Position numbers and translations under genes: made by a program
Shown: positions 45,679 through 57,362 of the stretch, piece by piece
Numbering within the stretch: the first letter of the stretch is position 1
Layout: the number at the start of each line of letters is the position of its first letter
Notes under the pieces: model-generated
Database searches by the model: none
What the model was told of the DNA's origin: nothing
Seen by the model: the letters and a program-made list of their open reading frames with translations, nothing else
From: Deinandra increscens subsp. villosa
Taxonomy: Eukaryota; Streptophyta; Magnoliopsida; Asterales; Asteraceae
Reading direction: 5' to 3'
DNA: 64,000 nucleotides
Assembly: GCA_039602395.1 (NCBI GenBank)
Contig: JBCNJP010000027.1
Span: forward strand, 776,671 to 840,670

Positions 45679-48093
45679 ATGGCTACTCTCACTGTAAAAG
45701 CCCGCGGAACACCCACTGTCCACGCCCTCGCCAACTTTTACGCCACCCAACTCCTCCAATGTTCCAAACAAGCTCCAGCATCGTCCACGACCGTCCAAAT
45801 GATTCACTCCCACATGATCACTTCTGGGTTCAAGCCGCAATCTCACATCCTCAACCGTTTGATGGATCTCCACTGCAAATCGGCCAACATTCTTTATGCA
45901 CGCAAACTGTTCGACGAAATTACTCAACCAGATATTGTTGCACGAACTACCTTTATTACTGCATACTCCGCCTCCGGAGATTTAAAGCTTGCAAAGGAAA
46001 TATTTAACTCAACTCCTCATAATATACGGGATACGGTTTGTTATAATGCCATGATTACTGGTTGTGCTCATAATAGTGATGGTAATGCTGCAATTGAGCT
46101 TTTTTGTGAGATGAAAAGATATGATTTTTGTCCGGATAACTATACGTATACGAGCATGCTGTCTGGGCTGTCACTTGTGGCTGAATATGAATCAGATTGT
46201 CAACAGTTACATTGTGAGATTGTAAAGTCGGGAACGGGATTTGTTACATCAGTTGTTAACGCGCTTCTTTCTGTGTATGTGAAGTGTGCTTCTTCGCCGT
46301 TTGTAACATCTTCTTTGTTATTGAATGCTGCAAGAAAACTGTTTGATGAAATGCCAGTTAAAGACGAGTTATCGTGGACTACGATTATCACTGGGTATGT
46401 AAGAAATGATGATATATACGGTGCCAGTGAAGTGTTCGATGGTATGAACCAGAAGTTAGTAGTTGCGTGGAATGCGATGATATCTGGATACATGCATAAA
46501 GGGCTTGTTTCTAAAGCACTCGAAATGTCGAGAAAGATGCATATGTTGGAAATCAATTTCGATGAATTTACATATACAGGTATCCTTGGTGCTTGTGCTA
46601 CTGCTAGATTGTTTTTACATGGAAAACAAGTGCATGCTTACATACTTAGAACCGTAAAAAGTCCATCTCGGGATTTTCTCATTAGTGTTAACAATGCATT
46701 GATCGCGTTATATTGGAAATGTGGTAAATTAGATGATGCAAGGAAAATTTTTGATAGAATGCCTATAAAGGACCGTGTTTCATGGAATACTGTTTTATCT
46801 GGTTATGTTGATGTAGGCCGAATCGAAGAAGCCATATCATTTTTCCATCAAATCCCAGAAAAAAATGAATTAACATGGAGTGTTATGATATCCGGATTTG
46901 CACAAAATGGATTTGGTGAAGAGGGTTTAAAGCTTTTTAACAAAATGAGATCATATAACTGTCAACCGTGTGATTATTCATTTGCTGGCGCCATAATTTC
47001 ATGCGCAGTTCTTGCATCATTAGACCATGGGCGCCAACTTCACGCTCAACTTATCCGATCAGGTTTTGAATCGAGTTTATCTGCATCAAATTCATTGATT
47101 ACAATGTATGCTAGATGCGGGGTTCTTCAAGATTCGCAATCTGTATTTTTTACAATGAATTCTTTAGATTCTGTATCTTGGAACTCCATGATTGCAGCTT
47201 TAGGGCAACACGGACATGGGGGTCAAGCAGTTGACCTTTTCGAACAAATGCTGAAAGAAGATATAGTTCCTGACCGAATCACGTTCCTCACAATTCTTTC
47301 CTCGTGTAGCCATGCGGGTCTTGTTGACCAAGGTCAACGCTATTTCAACTCAATGTATGAGTTATATAACATAACCCCAGGTGAAGATCATTATGGACGT
47401 TTAATCGACATGCTTTGTAGAGCCGGAAAGTTCAGTGATGCAACAGACATGATCCAAAAACTGCCTTTCAGTCCAGGAATAGCGATATGGGAAGCATTAC
47501 TTGGTGGCTGCAGAATCCATGGAAATATAGAATTAGGGATCGAAGCTGCAGAGAAACTGTTTGAATTGATTCCGCATCATGACGGGACCTACATACTTCT
47601 ATCCAATATGTTTGCAAACATAGGAAAATGGGATGATGTTTCCAGAATTCGTAATATGATGCGTGCTCGTGGAGTGAAGAAAGAGCCTGCTTGTAGCTGG
47701 ATTGAAGTTGATAACATGGTGCATGTGTTTTTGGTGGACGACACGAAACACCCTGAGATTCAAAACGTGTACAAGTATCTTGAGGAATTGGTGTTCAAGA
47801 TGAGGAAACTAGGATATGTTCCTGATACAAGATTTGTGCTGCATGATATGGAGAAGGAGCAGAAGGAATATGCATTGTCTACTCATAGTGAAAAGCTTGC
47901 TGTTGCTTTCGGGCTTTTGAGGTTTCCTCGCGGAGCCATGGTTAGGGTTTTCAAGAACCTCAGGATTTGTGGGGATTGCCATAATGCATTCAAGTTTATG
48001 TCACAAGCTGTGGGGAGAGAAATTGTTGTAAGAGATGGGAAAAGGTTTCACCATTTTAAAAATGGGATATGCTCTTGTGGGAATTATTGGTGA
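45679..48093 (+). CDS. Pentatricopeptide repeat protein, PLS class with E and DYW domains (At1g25360-like)
   Basis: An intronless 804-residue frame, as is typical for plant PPR genes. Successive PPR motifs run from about 50 to 610 (ILNRLMDLHCKSANILYARKLF, VVNALLSVYVKC, WTTIITGYVRN, WNAMISGYMH, WSVMISGFAQNGFGEEGLKLF, WNSMIAALGQHGHGGQAVDLF). E/E+ motifs follow (WEALLGGCRIHGNIELG, LLSNMFANIGKWDDV, KEPACSWIEV). The C-terminal DYW cytidine-deaminase domain (about 709-804) has HSEKLAVAFGL (HxE zinc/catalytic motif), CGDCHNAFK (CxxC) and a terminal NYW, a normal DYW variant. The order and wording of motifs closely match Arabidopsis At1g25360, so this is its likely ortholog. The role is sequence-specific C-to-U editing of organellar RNA. 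The target site and organelle are not readable here. No frameshift or odd residue seen. Confidence 0.95.
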   Translation: MATLTVKARGTPTVHALANFYATQLLQCSKQAPASSTTVQMIHSHMITSGFKPQSHILNRLMDLHCKSANILYARKLFDEITQPDIVARTTFITAYSASGDLKLAKEIFNSTPHNIRDTVCYNAMITGCAHNSDGNAAIELFCEMKRYDFCPDNYTYTSMLSGLSLVAEYESDCQQLHCEIVKSGTGFVTSVVNALLSVYVKCASSPFVTSSLLLNAARKLFDEMPVKDELSWTTIITGYVRNDDIYGASEVFDGMNQKLVVAWNAMISGYMHKGLVSKALEMSRKMHMLEINFDEFTYTGILGACATARLFLHGKQVHAYILRTVKSPSRDFLISVNNALIALYWKCGKLDDARKIFDRMPIKDRVSWNTVLSGYVDVGRIEEAISFFHQIPEKNELTWSVMISGFAQNGFGEEGLKLFNKMRSYNCQPCDYSFAGAIISCAVLASLDHGRQLHAQLIRSGFESSLSASNSLITMYARCGVLQDSQSVFFTMNSLDSVSWNSMIAALGQHGHGGQAVDLFEQMLKEDIVPDRITFLTILSSCSHAGLVDQGQRYFNSMYELYNITPGEDHYGRLIDMLCRAGKFSDATDMIQKLPFSPGIAIWEALLGGCRIHGNIELGIEAAEKLFELIPHHDGTYILLSNMFANIGKWDDVSRIRNMMRARGVKKEPACSWIEVDNMVHVFLVDDTKHPEIQNVYKYLEELVFKMRKLGYVPDTRFVLHDMEKEQKEYALSTHSEKLAVAFGLLRFPRGAMVRVFKNLRICGDCHNAFKFMSQAVGREIVVRDGKRFHHFKNGICSCGNYW

Positions 48094-50336
48094 CATCAAA
48101 CTGTACTAACCATTCAGCTGCAACCGAACCTTGTGTGAAATTGTCTAGGTAAGCAGTCAGGATTCCAGGATGGTTTGGGACCTTGGGAGATAGGATTTCG
48201 TATTAACTAGTGTCCATGAGACTGTGGGTTTGATATATATTTAAAAGGTTTGCTAATTTATACATATTACAAAATGGATACACATTACTCACTATTCATC
48301 AGCTGAGGTGCGACACGTCTATATGAATAGTTCGGTTTAGACTTCTATTGCATCGTCGCGCGCCGATTGTCACCCTTTTGCGTTGTAGATAGTTCGGTGA
48401 GTCGATTATGTCCATCTTCGTATTCAGTATTTTGTTAGGAGCTCCTGTATTTACATTTTTTATTTCTTAATGCATGAGTTTGTTTTGCTGTAATTGTGCT
48501 TTTACAGTTGATTTCAAAGAGGTTCTTAGCAATCTTTGTGGTTCACTTCAATCGTCAATCGCCAATCGCCTTCCCCTGAGGTTGTCTTTTTTAATTTAGT
48601 GTCTAATTGATAATTTGATCATGTTTTTGTTTCAGTGATTTGATTGATTTTGAAGAGTGTTTGTATAGTGCCTATTTTGAGTTCTAAGGAGCTTATAATC
48701 AACTGTGAAACTTTGTTAGGCGATCTTTTCGCTTCATAATTGGTATGTCTTCCTAAGCTTTTAACCGATTTATAAGAATGCCCATTTTTGTTCTTTTGAA
48801 ATTAACTTGAACATTGTATGAGTGTCATGCATGTGATGTTAAATGCATTTTTTTTTCCTGATATTCCTTGCTCCGTCGTTTGATAGTTGGTAGATGCCAA
48901 AGTTATGCCCACCAACCGTTTGTTGAAATGCCAAGATTTGTTCTCTTATGTTTGATTTGGTTTTTGACAGTGTGATTTCTCTCATACCATTGGTAAATCT
49001 ATGGTTTTAGTTAGGTTTATTGATTAGTTCATGTATTAGTTAGGTGATTAGCTTTAAACATGATTAACTGCGATCATTATTTGATTGTGAATTGATGGTG
49101 TGATTGAGTTAAATATATTATAAGTCTTAACAGTTTCTAATGCATATTTGCACATTAGATTGTTTTATTTAATGTACTATATTGTTTTAGTATATTGTAC
49201 TCACATATATATGCAAGCAATTACTATCTCTATAGTTCCAGTTTCGGTATTATGAGTATAATAAACCATTTTGTTTAACATTAGATAGTTTTGTAGTTAT
49301 GATATAGTTTTGGCTTTGAAAGTAGTAATATATTATATTTTTTTACATCCAATGAAGTTATATTTGTGTTTACAATGTAATGTGTTCGAGTATCTCTGTA
49401 AGTTTACTTTGTTAGCTTCTTGAAGAACTTGCACATCTGGTATATATGTTTTTTTGTTGCTTATGGTATATTAGAAACATGTATGTTTGTTGCTTACGAT
49501 ATATTACAAATTTTTCGGACATGTCTTTTATTTATTAACTGATTTTTTGGGTTCACAGGCCATGCAGGTGAACATAATTCATCCTGGTCTCTAATTTTGG
49601 TGTCGATTTTACTGCCTTTGTAGCCATAATATATGAATTTTACCTATGCAGGTTTGTTCCTTTGTTTATATGGATCTGTTTATCCTATCTATGAGAGTAA
49701 CACAATGAGTATTTGTAGAGTTTGTAGGCATTTGTTTTGTAAATAAAAAAATCACGTTTGATTATGCTTCTTAAATTATGTAGATAGAGATAGGTTGAGA
49801 CTATATTGTTCGTTAACTTATAGTTGCCTCTGTTCTTTTTGTTTATGAATAAGTTACTAAAAATGGTATAGCGATCTGTTTATGTACTTTAGTATAATAA
49901 ACAAAATGCTGTGTATAGGTCATTTTAGCAATTTATTCAGATATGCAGTCATCTAAATCACACCATGGCACCCATACCCTTTGTATTTGCAGGAACTTTT
50001 TGTTTTTTATGTTTGACTAACCTAATTTCTTTTTACTTCGCTACAGATAGATTTTAATAGTTTAAGAATTTCTCTCCGAATCAGGTATGTTAGTGGTGCT
50101 AAAAGGCCAAAAGTAGTGGTGCTAATGTGTTACTTTTTTTCTTTATTTTTTTTTACAGTCTGTCGCAGGCGTTATTGCAGGTGTCAACAAGGAGGATAAA
50201 TTTAACACCCTTCAATGCATCCTTCACATGTATTTAAATTAGGTAGTTTTTAATTTGGTTTCTGTCAAGAACGTGGTTGGTGAGTCTCGGTATCCATGAA
50301 TCTACATGTATCTAATAGTTACTTTCACCTGTAATA
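48094..50336 (+). other. Non-coding 3' flank of the PPR gene
   Basis: T-rich DNA with many TTTGCAG and GTATGT words, as in spliced 3' UTR or non-coding RNA. No coding exon recognised. Where the PPR transcript ends cannot be read with confidence. Confidence 0.35.
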
Positions 50337-50571
50337 GTGGCGGTTACTTCCTTTTGGTGTTTTTCCTACTTTTTGTGTGTGAGTGCTCATTCATATCACT
50401 TCTCTTACAAATGCAGGTTCTCACCGACTTCGTTTTGCGTCTGTAAGTTTCAATATGGGCTTCCTGTTAAGAGAGTTTTGGAAGGATATGAAACCCTACA
50501 TTGGACGCTTCTACTGCTTCAACTCAGAATTTCTTTGCGCAGATGTCAAGATTTTTGAGGTGGAAGCTTGA
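50337..50571 (+). other. Small open frames of unknown nature
   Basis: Two overlapping frames, the better one starting ATG at about 50455 (MGFLLREFWKDMKP, ending VEA at 50571, 38 residues). It follows an AG acceptor-like site and could be a terminal exon, but I recognise no family. Confidence 0.25.
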
Positions 50572-50790
50572 ATATTTTAGTTGCAGGTTGTGAGTTATAT
50601 TCATGAAGTTACTGATCACTAGGTTAGTTTTTCCATATCTTTTTGTTCAATGTTTAGAGGCTGTTTTTATTTATGTTTTACACTGCTTAATGGATTCTGT
50701 AGGCTTGATTTCAGTGTTCTCTTATTCAGTGTCGATCTTTGTAGTTCTAGAGCTACCTTTTATAAATGGCTTGATTTTATGTTTTATTTA

Positions 50791-50936
50791 GCAGAACGTT
50801 CAAGACTATAACAAAAGTGAAGACACAACAACAAACACAACAATTGGCTGCAATAATGAATTTGTTGACCACGAAAATGCAACAGCTACAAAGAAACCTA
50901 CAACAACGTAAAGATGAAGGTGATTATGATTAGAAC
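50791..50936 (+). pseudogene. Possible C-terminal exon of a CACTA (En/Spm) accessory protein
   Basis: After a TTTAGCAGA acceptor-like site, one frame reads a Gln-rich coiled-coil-like tail (TQQQTQQLAAIMN, then KMQQLQRNLQQRKDE, ending GDYD and TAG at 50934). Gln-rich C-terminal tails of this kind are common in CACTA-encoded transposase-like proteins. The position 5' of CACTA-like subterminal sequence (51120-51160) supports this. No conserved domain is seen upstream, so the call is tentative. Confidence 0.35.
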
Positions 50937-51109
50937 TATGTGTTTGAAACTTTTTTAGTTTGTTTTATGAAAATGTTCAAGACCGAATGTTTATGTAATG
51001 GTTATTTTAGTTTGTTTTGTGAATTGTTTTTGATATGAGTGAATTGTGATAATTATTTCATTGGGTTTAAAACCTGGAATAAAATATAAAAAAGTAAAAA
51101 AAAAATATT

Positions 51110-51227
51110 TTTTTAAAGTAGTACCTATGGTGACAAAATGTTGCCACCATAGGCTCTTTGTAACATTATTTTTGGAAAGCTATGTTGGGATATTTTGTCA
51201 TCGGTACTGTAAATATGTTAAAAAAAA
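51110..51227 (+). mobile_element. CACTA-like subterminal sequence, left of the nested MULE
   Basis: CCTATGGTGACAAAATGTTG followed by CCACCATAGG resembles the CTATGGTGGCGAC-type repeats at 57420-57690 next to the CACTA terminus. It is presumably the same element, split by the MULE insertion at 51237. The matching left CACTACAAGAAA end was not found. Confidence 0.5.
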
Positions 51228-52299
51228 TTAAATCTAGAGTAAATTATATATTTTGTCCTTTAACTTTACCCGTTTTGTAAATTTTGGCCTTTATCTTTTT
51301 TTGTTACACTCTTTGTCCTTTAACTTTTTTTTTCTTTCACCTTTTGTCCTTTTTAACGGATTTCGTTAAAATCCATCATTAAGTCAAGGGTATTTTTGTC
51401 TTTTTACTTTTTAGGCTAGAAAAAATTACATATTTTGTCCTTTAACTTTGTCTGTTTTGCAATTTTTATCCTTTATCTTTTATTGTTACATTCTCTATCC
51501 TTTAACTTTTTTATTCTTTCACTTTTTGTCCTTTTTAACAGATTCCGTAAAAATCCACCGTTAAGTCAAGAATATTTTTGTCTTTTTACCTTTTTAGGGG
51601 TATTTATTATACTTAAATAAAGAGGGAGGGTGTGTTATGTAAATGTGTATTTTTTCCCTTTATCACCCCACCCCCTAGCCATGTACAAAATAATCGATTA
51701 ACCGAACCGACACTGATTATTAATCGAAATCGAAACCGATAATTAACCGATTATTCTCTAACCGATTACGGTTAGAGAATAACCGTAGGTTAGAGATCGA
51801 TCATAGATTTTTGTCCTGGAAATCGATTTGGGATCGATTATTTAAAACCGATTATAAGATTCGATCATTAATTGATTAATCGGTTAGTAATAAAAAAGAA
51901 ACCAATTTATTAAATCCTAATTGTTCCAGGCCCAATTGTATATTTATCCTAATTGTTCCTGGCCGAAAAAAACCCCAAATCCATTATGAGTCTACCTAAT
52001 TGTTCCTCTCAGACTCTCAGTCGACTTCATCTCATTCTCCCCTGTGTTTTGCTGCTGTTGTTTTCATTGTAATGGTCCAATCATTTGGATGTGTTTGTGC
52101 TTGTTTTTGTCAAAAAATGGACACTATAATAGCTATAAATGTTCGAAAAAACAGGGCCACAGCTTATGTCATTTATTAGTTACAAGTTTTTCAATTGGCG
52201 CGTTGCTGTCAGCATAACAAAATTAAAGCAGTTAGAAAACACGGAAAAACAATAAGAAAAACAATAAAGACGTAGACTCGCACACAAAGACTAAGTACT

Positions 52300-53020
52300 C
52301 TTGTTTGTCAAAGGCACCATATCTATTCCTTTAATCCTGTTTGTCAAAGGCACCATATCTATTCCTTTAATCCATCTGAATTCAACCACTCAATTCTGCC
52401 ATAGATGTTAGGAAGGAAAAGATCCTGGATCATCATGTAAATTTGATATTAACATTTCTAATAATTATATGCGTTGATATGAAGTATTTAAAGGTAAATA
52501 ATCCAAAACCAACGACTTTGCTTGCTTGATAAATGAACAAACTGATACTAAGGTCCTATGAATTGGTTGTTCTTGAAATGAAATGAAATTAAACCCTCTA
52601 TAAACTCCTCAATCAGTTGTGTGGTATGACTTGAACATGATACTAAGGTCCTATGAATAGGTTGTTCTTGAAATGAAATTAAACCCTCTATAAACTCCTC
52701 AATCAGTTGTGTGGTATGACTTGAACATCAGTGGTACACATATACTCTTCATTTTTAGCGTCAGCCTGCACCTTCAACAGCAACAGCTTATAAACCTTAT
52801 AAACACAAACCTTATAAACAACTATTGTCATTTACACAAATCTATTCATGTTCATATACTTGAACAATGTTTGACCAAAACCATTATATGAAACTGGGAA
52901 AATCACTATAGAAAAAGTCAAACAACCTATTTTAAACTGGCTATTAAAACATTAGAAACGACTAATAAGCGTTAGATAAAAGTAATATACAACTAATAAG
53001 CGTTAGATAAAAGTAATATA
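52300..53020. repeat. Short tandem duplications inside the 5-kb hAT
   Basis: Three adjacent cases: a unit of about 43 bp around TGTCAAAGGCACCATATC (52310, 52350); a unit of about 93 bp starting GATACTAAGGTCCTATGAAT (52543, 52638); and a 31-bp unit AACTAATAAGCGTTAGATAA (52960, 52991). All non-coding. Confidence 0.85.
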
Positions 53021-53939
53021 GTAAATAATTTAGGAGAATCACAAAAAAACATATGGCCCATAGCAGATCCATTAACAAAAATCAGGTGGAAAATTTTCAT
53101 GCTTTTACATGCAAAATGGTTTTAAAAGATTGAACCACCGAAAATTCAGTTATACAAACCTATATTACTAACAGACAAAAAAAAAGATAAAAGACCAAAA
53201 TGAGTAAACATGTTGACGAAAATTTGGTTCATAATGTTCTATGTATTTTTTTCTAAAAAAAATAAACTAAACCTGAGATAACCTTTTATAATTGTCTCAA
53301 CTCTCAAATAGTTTTTTTAATAATAAAACTACATTTTTTCTATATGTTTTTATATAAATATCCATTTCATTATGTTCTATTTAATTAACAAAGGGAGTGT
53401 GTTTAAGCTCATGACCCAATCATAGTAACCTTATTAACAGATGGGATGACTTTTTAAAATCCAAAAAAAAACAAATTTAGTGTAGTTCATGTGCTTCTAT
53501 GATACCGAAAAAAGGAAAAGCATCATTAGGAAACAATTAATATTATTATTAATAAAATACATAAGCGAAAACGATGACCATACCAAAAACCAAGATCGTC
53601 CGCGACATGAGGAAGGAACTGGAGCTACCAAAAACTAATTCGAGAAGTCCAAAACCTATAATACAAAGCAGAATATAAAATAAAAAGATGAGTCTGTCAG
53701 ATTCCAATACCTATGATTAAGATCATGAATCAAGTATCATACCCCAACATCAAGCAATTGGAATATAAGCCTGCCAAGGATCAAATAGCAGATGGCGGTA
53801 AAATATTCAACATGAAGGGACAATATAAGAATGAAAAGCAATCTTAACCTCGCAATTCAAAGAAAAACAATGGGGAACAAAATCAAACCCATTTACGAAT
53901 TCAAAACCATCAAAAACGATTAACACAATCAACAGAGAG

Positions 53940-54085
53940 CAATACGAATTGGAAGCTCACATCTTCGCTAGTACAAACTCTTATGCGCCAAGCATCAATT
54001 TCATGTTATCAGTAGGCCCACTTAAGTTTGAATGCAGCCCATGAGGTGTATACGCATAAGAATGAAGCGGAAACACCTCAAATTT
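53940..54085 (-). other. Small minus-strand open frame (36 codons) with exon-like context
   Basis: On the minus strand ATG (about 54091) opens after a TTTCAATTAG acceptor-like tract and reads MGKFEVFPLHSYAYTPHG, continuing to a TAA near 53984. I recognise no family. It could be an exon of a gene fragment carried by the hAT element, or chance. Confidence 0.25.
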
Positions 54086-54539
54086 TCCCATCTAATTGAA
54101 AATGCAAACAAATTAGCATTCATAAACAAAAGAAACATGCATGAGCAAGATGCAAGAATCAAAACTGATAAAATATGATCATATGTAAGGACTACCAAAT
54201 GACAGAAAAAAGGTATGGCATATGGAATTACCACAGCAAATAAGAAAGATAAAAAGATAGAAATGCTAATTAATTAATTTTATGGTTTGAACTTTGAAGG
54301 TTGCTCTCACATGTTAACAAACCTAATTTTATATTAGGATAGTAGCAGAAGCAGAATCCACCCATAAAACTAACAACCCATGAATATTAACATCAATTTA
54401 ATTGTATCAAACAGGTGAAACAACTTCAAAAACCATCTAAATCTCACATTTTTATTTGTCAGTCAGAAACAACTCTTTGAAGCAAGATTTATGAAAAAAT
54501 AAACATGAAAAGGAAAATGCAATAAAAGATAAATCGATA

Positions 54540-54860
54540 ACCGAGAAAGATAAATACCTCTTATCGGTGGATGTTCACTCATTTAAAGTTCATTTCTTTC
54601 TCTTGCATCTACAAAATAAGATTCTAGGCAACACATATATTCAATCATAATCAGATAACGACACAAAAATATGTTAGGCAACAGGAAAATCCAATAAAAG
54701 AAAATCGACAACCCGGAAAGAAAAATACCTCTTATGTGTGGATGTTCACTCATTTAAAGTTCGTTCCTTGCTTTTGCATCTACAAATTAAGATTCTAGGC
54801 AACACATATATTCAATCATGATCAGATAAACTGCACAAAAATATGTTTGGCATAACATTA
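54540..54860. repeat. About 165-bp tandem duplication inside the 5-kb hAT
   Basis: AAATACCTCTTAT-GTGGATG starts two units (about 54554 and 54725), both continuing through TTCACTCATTTAAAGTTC, GATTCTAGGCAACACATA and ATTCAATCAT. A handful of differences separate them. Confidence 0.85.
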
Positions 54861-55239
54861 AAACAATAATACGAACTCAAAAGAAGCATAAATTAAACAC
54901 TTTGAATGATGTGAAAACATTTTCGGTTGAAGAAACTGAACATAGGAAATCTGAGGTCGCAAACCATAGCTCAACTTCAAACTTCAATCCAATAAACTAA
55001 CATTCCAATCTTCAGTGAGGCCCAAAGAAGCATAAATAATATGAAAATCCAACAAAGAAATCATATCAAGCTGCACACATCAGTGAATGTGCCCTAATTT
55101 GGGAAAATGAAATTCATATAAGACACAATGCGTTTCAATCGAGGAAAAGTACCAATTCAAATACTGAGCAGGCGGTACAATTGAGCAGAAATGGAAGTAT
55201 CAAAGCATCAAATCGATCGATGAAGCAAAGAGAAGAACT

Positions 55240-55860
55240 CAAAACTTACCAGGGAGAAGAATCGGGTGGAGTAGGTGAACTAATGGAGGCGAGCTGCGCA
55301 AATAAAGGAGAGAAAACCCACGTTGCTACAGTGGTTTATTTACTGTAATTGTTCCTGTGCATCGTCCTTGGATCATGGTTGCGTTTCTACAAACGGCAAA
55401 GATGATTGTCCTTGAAGAATGGCTGTAGTTGGGGGTTGGAAATCGGAATCACTGGCTACTGACGGTGAAGACGAAGACGAATCTCTCCGGTGGAACATCG
55501 GACGGATAGAAGCTTCCGGCAGCAGAATAGTTTGACATCAGGGGCGGAGATAGTTGTGTGTAAGTGGAGAAAGGGTTGAGTCAAAGAAACGCCATCGAAA
55601 TTTGAGAGGAAGTCCGGTGAGAACGGCGGTTTGGTTGCGGTGAAGTTTCAATATTGTTAGGGTTTACAATCCCACAATGGCGACTGAGTTTGAAATAAAA
55701 TCGTCGTCTATATTATGGCGGTGGTGTACTGAAGTCAAATTCCCTCCCGTCTCTCTATTCGTTTTTCAGATCTAAGCAAAATCCCCAAATTAGGGTTTGT
55801 TGTGCGACAACGTTTGCTCCACCGACGCTGATGAAATATTGTCGTCTATATCCTTCAGTC
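55240..55860 (-). promoter_or_regulatory. Gene-leader-like GC-richer stretch inside the 5-kb hAT (minus strand)
   Basis: Compared with its AT-rich neighbours this region is GC-richer and, read on the minus strand, has AAACCCTAA-type words, CCGGCGG-like triplets and a GTAAGTTTTGAG donor-like site (about 55252). That pattern is a plant transcription start, 5' UTR and first intron. No long coding frame. It suggests captured host promoter/leader DNA. Confidence 0.35.
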
Positions 55861-55904
55861 TATGCAAACCGAAGCACCAAATCCCACCTGATAATCACAG
55901 AAAT

Positions 55905-56160
55905 TAGCAAGAACCCTAGTATGAAAAATCTAGAATATTGAAGATTTTAAACAAAACAACAAAATAAAAAAAAAAACCAGTATAAAGAAACATGATACAA
56001 ATCGATTGGCGGTGCTCTGGGAAATTAGCAAGAACCCTAGTATGAAAAATCTAGAATATTGAAGATTTTAAACAAAACAACAAAAAAAAAAAAAACCAGT
56101 ATAAAGAAACATGATACAAATCGATTGGCGGTGCTCTGGAGCTTGAACATCGACTTAAGA
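55905..56160. repeat. About 125-bp tandem duplication inside the 5-kb hAT
   Basis: AATTAGCAAGAACCCTAGTA starts units at about 55901 and 56022. Each runs through GAAGATTTTAAACAAAACAA to GATTGGCGGTGCTCTGG. Differences are almost confined to the A-run length. Confidence 0.9.
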
Positions 56161-57362
56161 AAGATCTAACATTTGGGCTTATGGAAGATAGAGAGATGAA
56201 GCGCCGGTAGTGACTGGTGACAATAACCTGTGCGTGTTTTATGAGAGAGAGAGAGACGAACTTGATAGTGGTAGATGGAGTCAATGATACGGTAGATGGA
56301 TTTACACGCCAAGCTCTTACAGTTACAGCCACACATTTGGGTAAGATAAAGAGTATGCTTCAAACACTTGTAATGTACAATCCAATAAAACTTACAAAAG
56401 TTGTAAAATGTTAGATAGTATAATTACCCAGCTACTTTTTTTTAATATCTTGGCATTGACCGATTATAATCGGTTAAGATTTAATAATCGATTCGGTTTT
56501 AACCGAAATCGATCAGACAGGTTAGAGTTTTTCTGCCTAGTAATCGATTACAACCCGATTCGATTAACCGGTCATCAATTAATTTCGGTTATTTTCTACT
56601 AGTAGATCAATTAATTTTCTAACCGGTTAACCAACGGTTAACCGGTTTGTACATGGCTACCACCCCCACCCACCCCCACTTCCGTTTCAGAGAGAAGGCA
56701 GCATCGACCCTGACCAAACCTCCGACGACCCTTCACCGTCTCCTCGCCAAACGTCGGCGGTCACCAGGCCACCTGCTTCACGACGACCACCCATGACAAA
56801 CCTGATGTCAGGTCGATGGGAGGTCGCCGGAGGGTCGTCGACAGTGTTCGATGGGATGTCACCGACCTATCGACAGTGGGGGTGTGGTTTTCACCGGTGA
56901 TGGTTTAAGGTTAGAGTGTGGGTGAGGTGATAAAGGAAAAAAATTATAGATTTACATAACACACTCTTCCTCTTTATTTAAGTATAATAAATACCCCTAA
57001 AGAGTAAATATACAAAAATACCCTTAACTTAACGGTGGATTTTGATAGAATCTGTTAAAAAGGACAAAAAGTGAAATAATAAAAAAGTTAAAGGATAGAG
57101 AATGTAACAATAAAAGATAAAGGATAAAAATTGCAAAACAGACAGTTAAAGGACAAAATATGTAATTTTTTCTAGCCTAAAAAGTAAAAAGACAAAAACA
57201 CCCTTGACTTAACGGTGGATTTTAACGGAATCCGTTAAAAAGGACAAAAGGTGAAAGAAAAAAAAGTTAAAGGACAAAGAGTGTAACAAAAAAAGATAAA
57301 GGACAAAAGTTGCAAAACGGGTAAAGTTAAAGGACAAAATATGTAGTTTGCTCTTAAATCTA

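Larger units (their letters stand above)
51668..56667. mobile_element. hAT-type element, 5 kb, no transposase, perfect 8-bp TSD
   Basis: The element spans 51676-56659 (4984 bp). Termini TAGCCATGTACAAA are perfect inverted repeats, followed on both sides by AACCG/CCGATTA-rich subterminal repeats (51690-51890; 56450-56650). The TSD CCACCCCC is perfect at 51668-51675 and 56660-56667. The interior has no hAT transposase. It contains minus-strand leader-like sequence (55240-55800), several short tandem duplications and only short frames. It inserted into the core of the surrounding MULE. It may be a large non-autonomous element carrying captured host DNA. Confidence 0.88.
51228..57362. mobile_element. 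Mutator-like element with about 430-bp TIRs and perfect 9-bp TSD
   Basis: The element spans 51237-57353. Left TIR 51237 to about 51670 and right TIR about 56926-57353 are inverted copies, roughly 85-90% alike. Each is built of two tandem subunits of about 185 bp with TTTTGTCCTTTAACTTT, TTTTGTTACA, AACGGATT-CGTTAAAATCC and TTAAGTCAAG. The 9-bp TSD TTAAATCTA is perfect at 51228-51236 and 57354-57362. With the nested hAT removed, the original is about 1.1 kb with a GC-rich core (56660-56925), so it is a non-autonomous or Pack-MULE type. No transposase frame. Confidence 0.93.
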
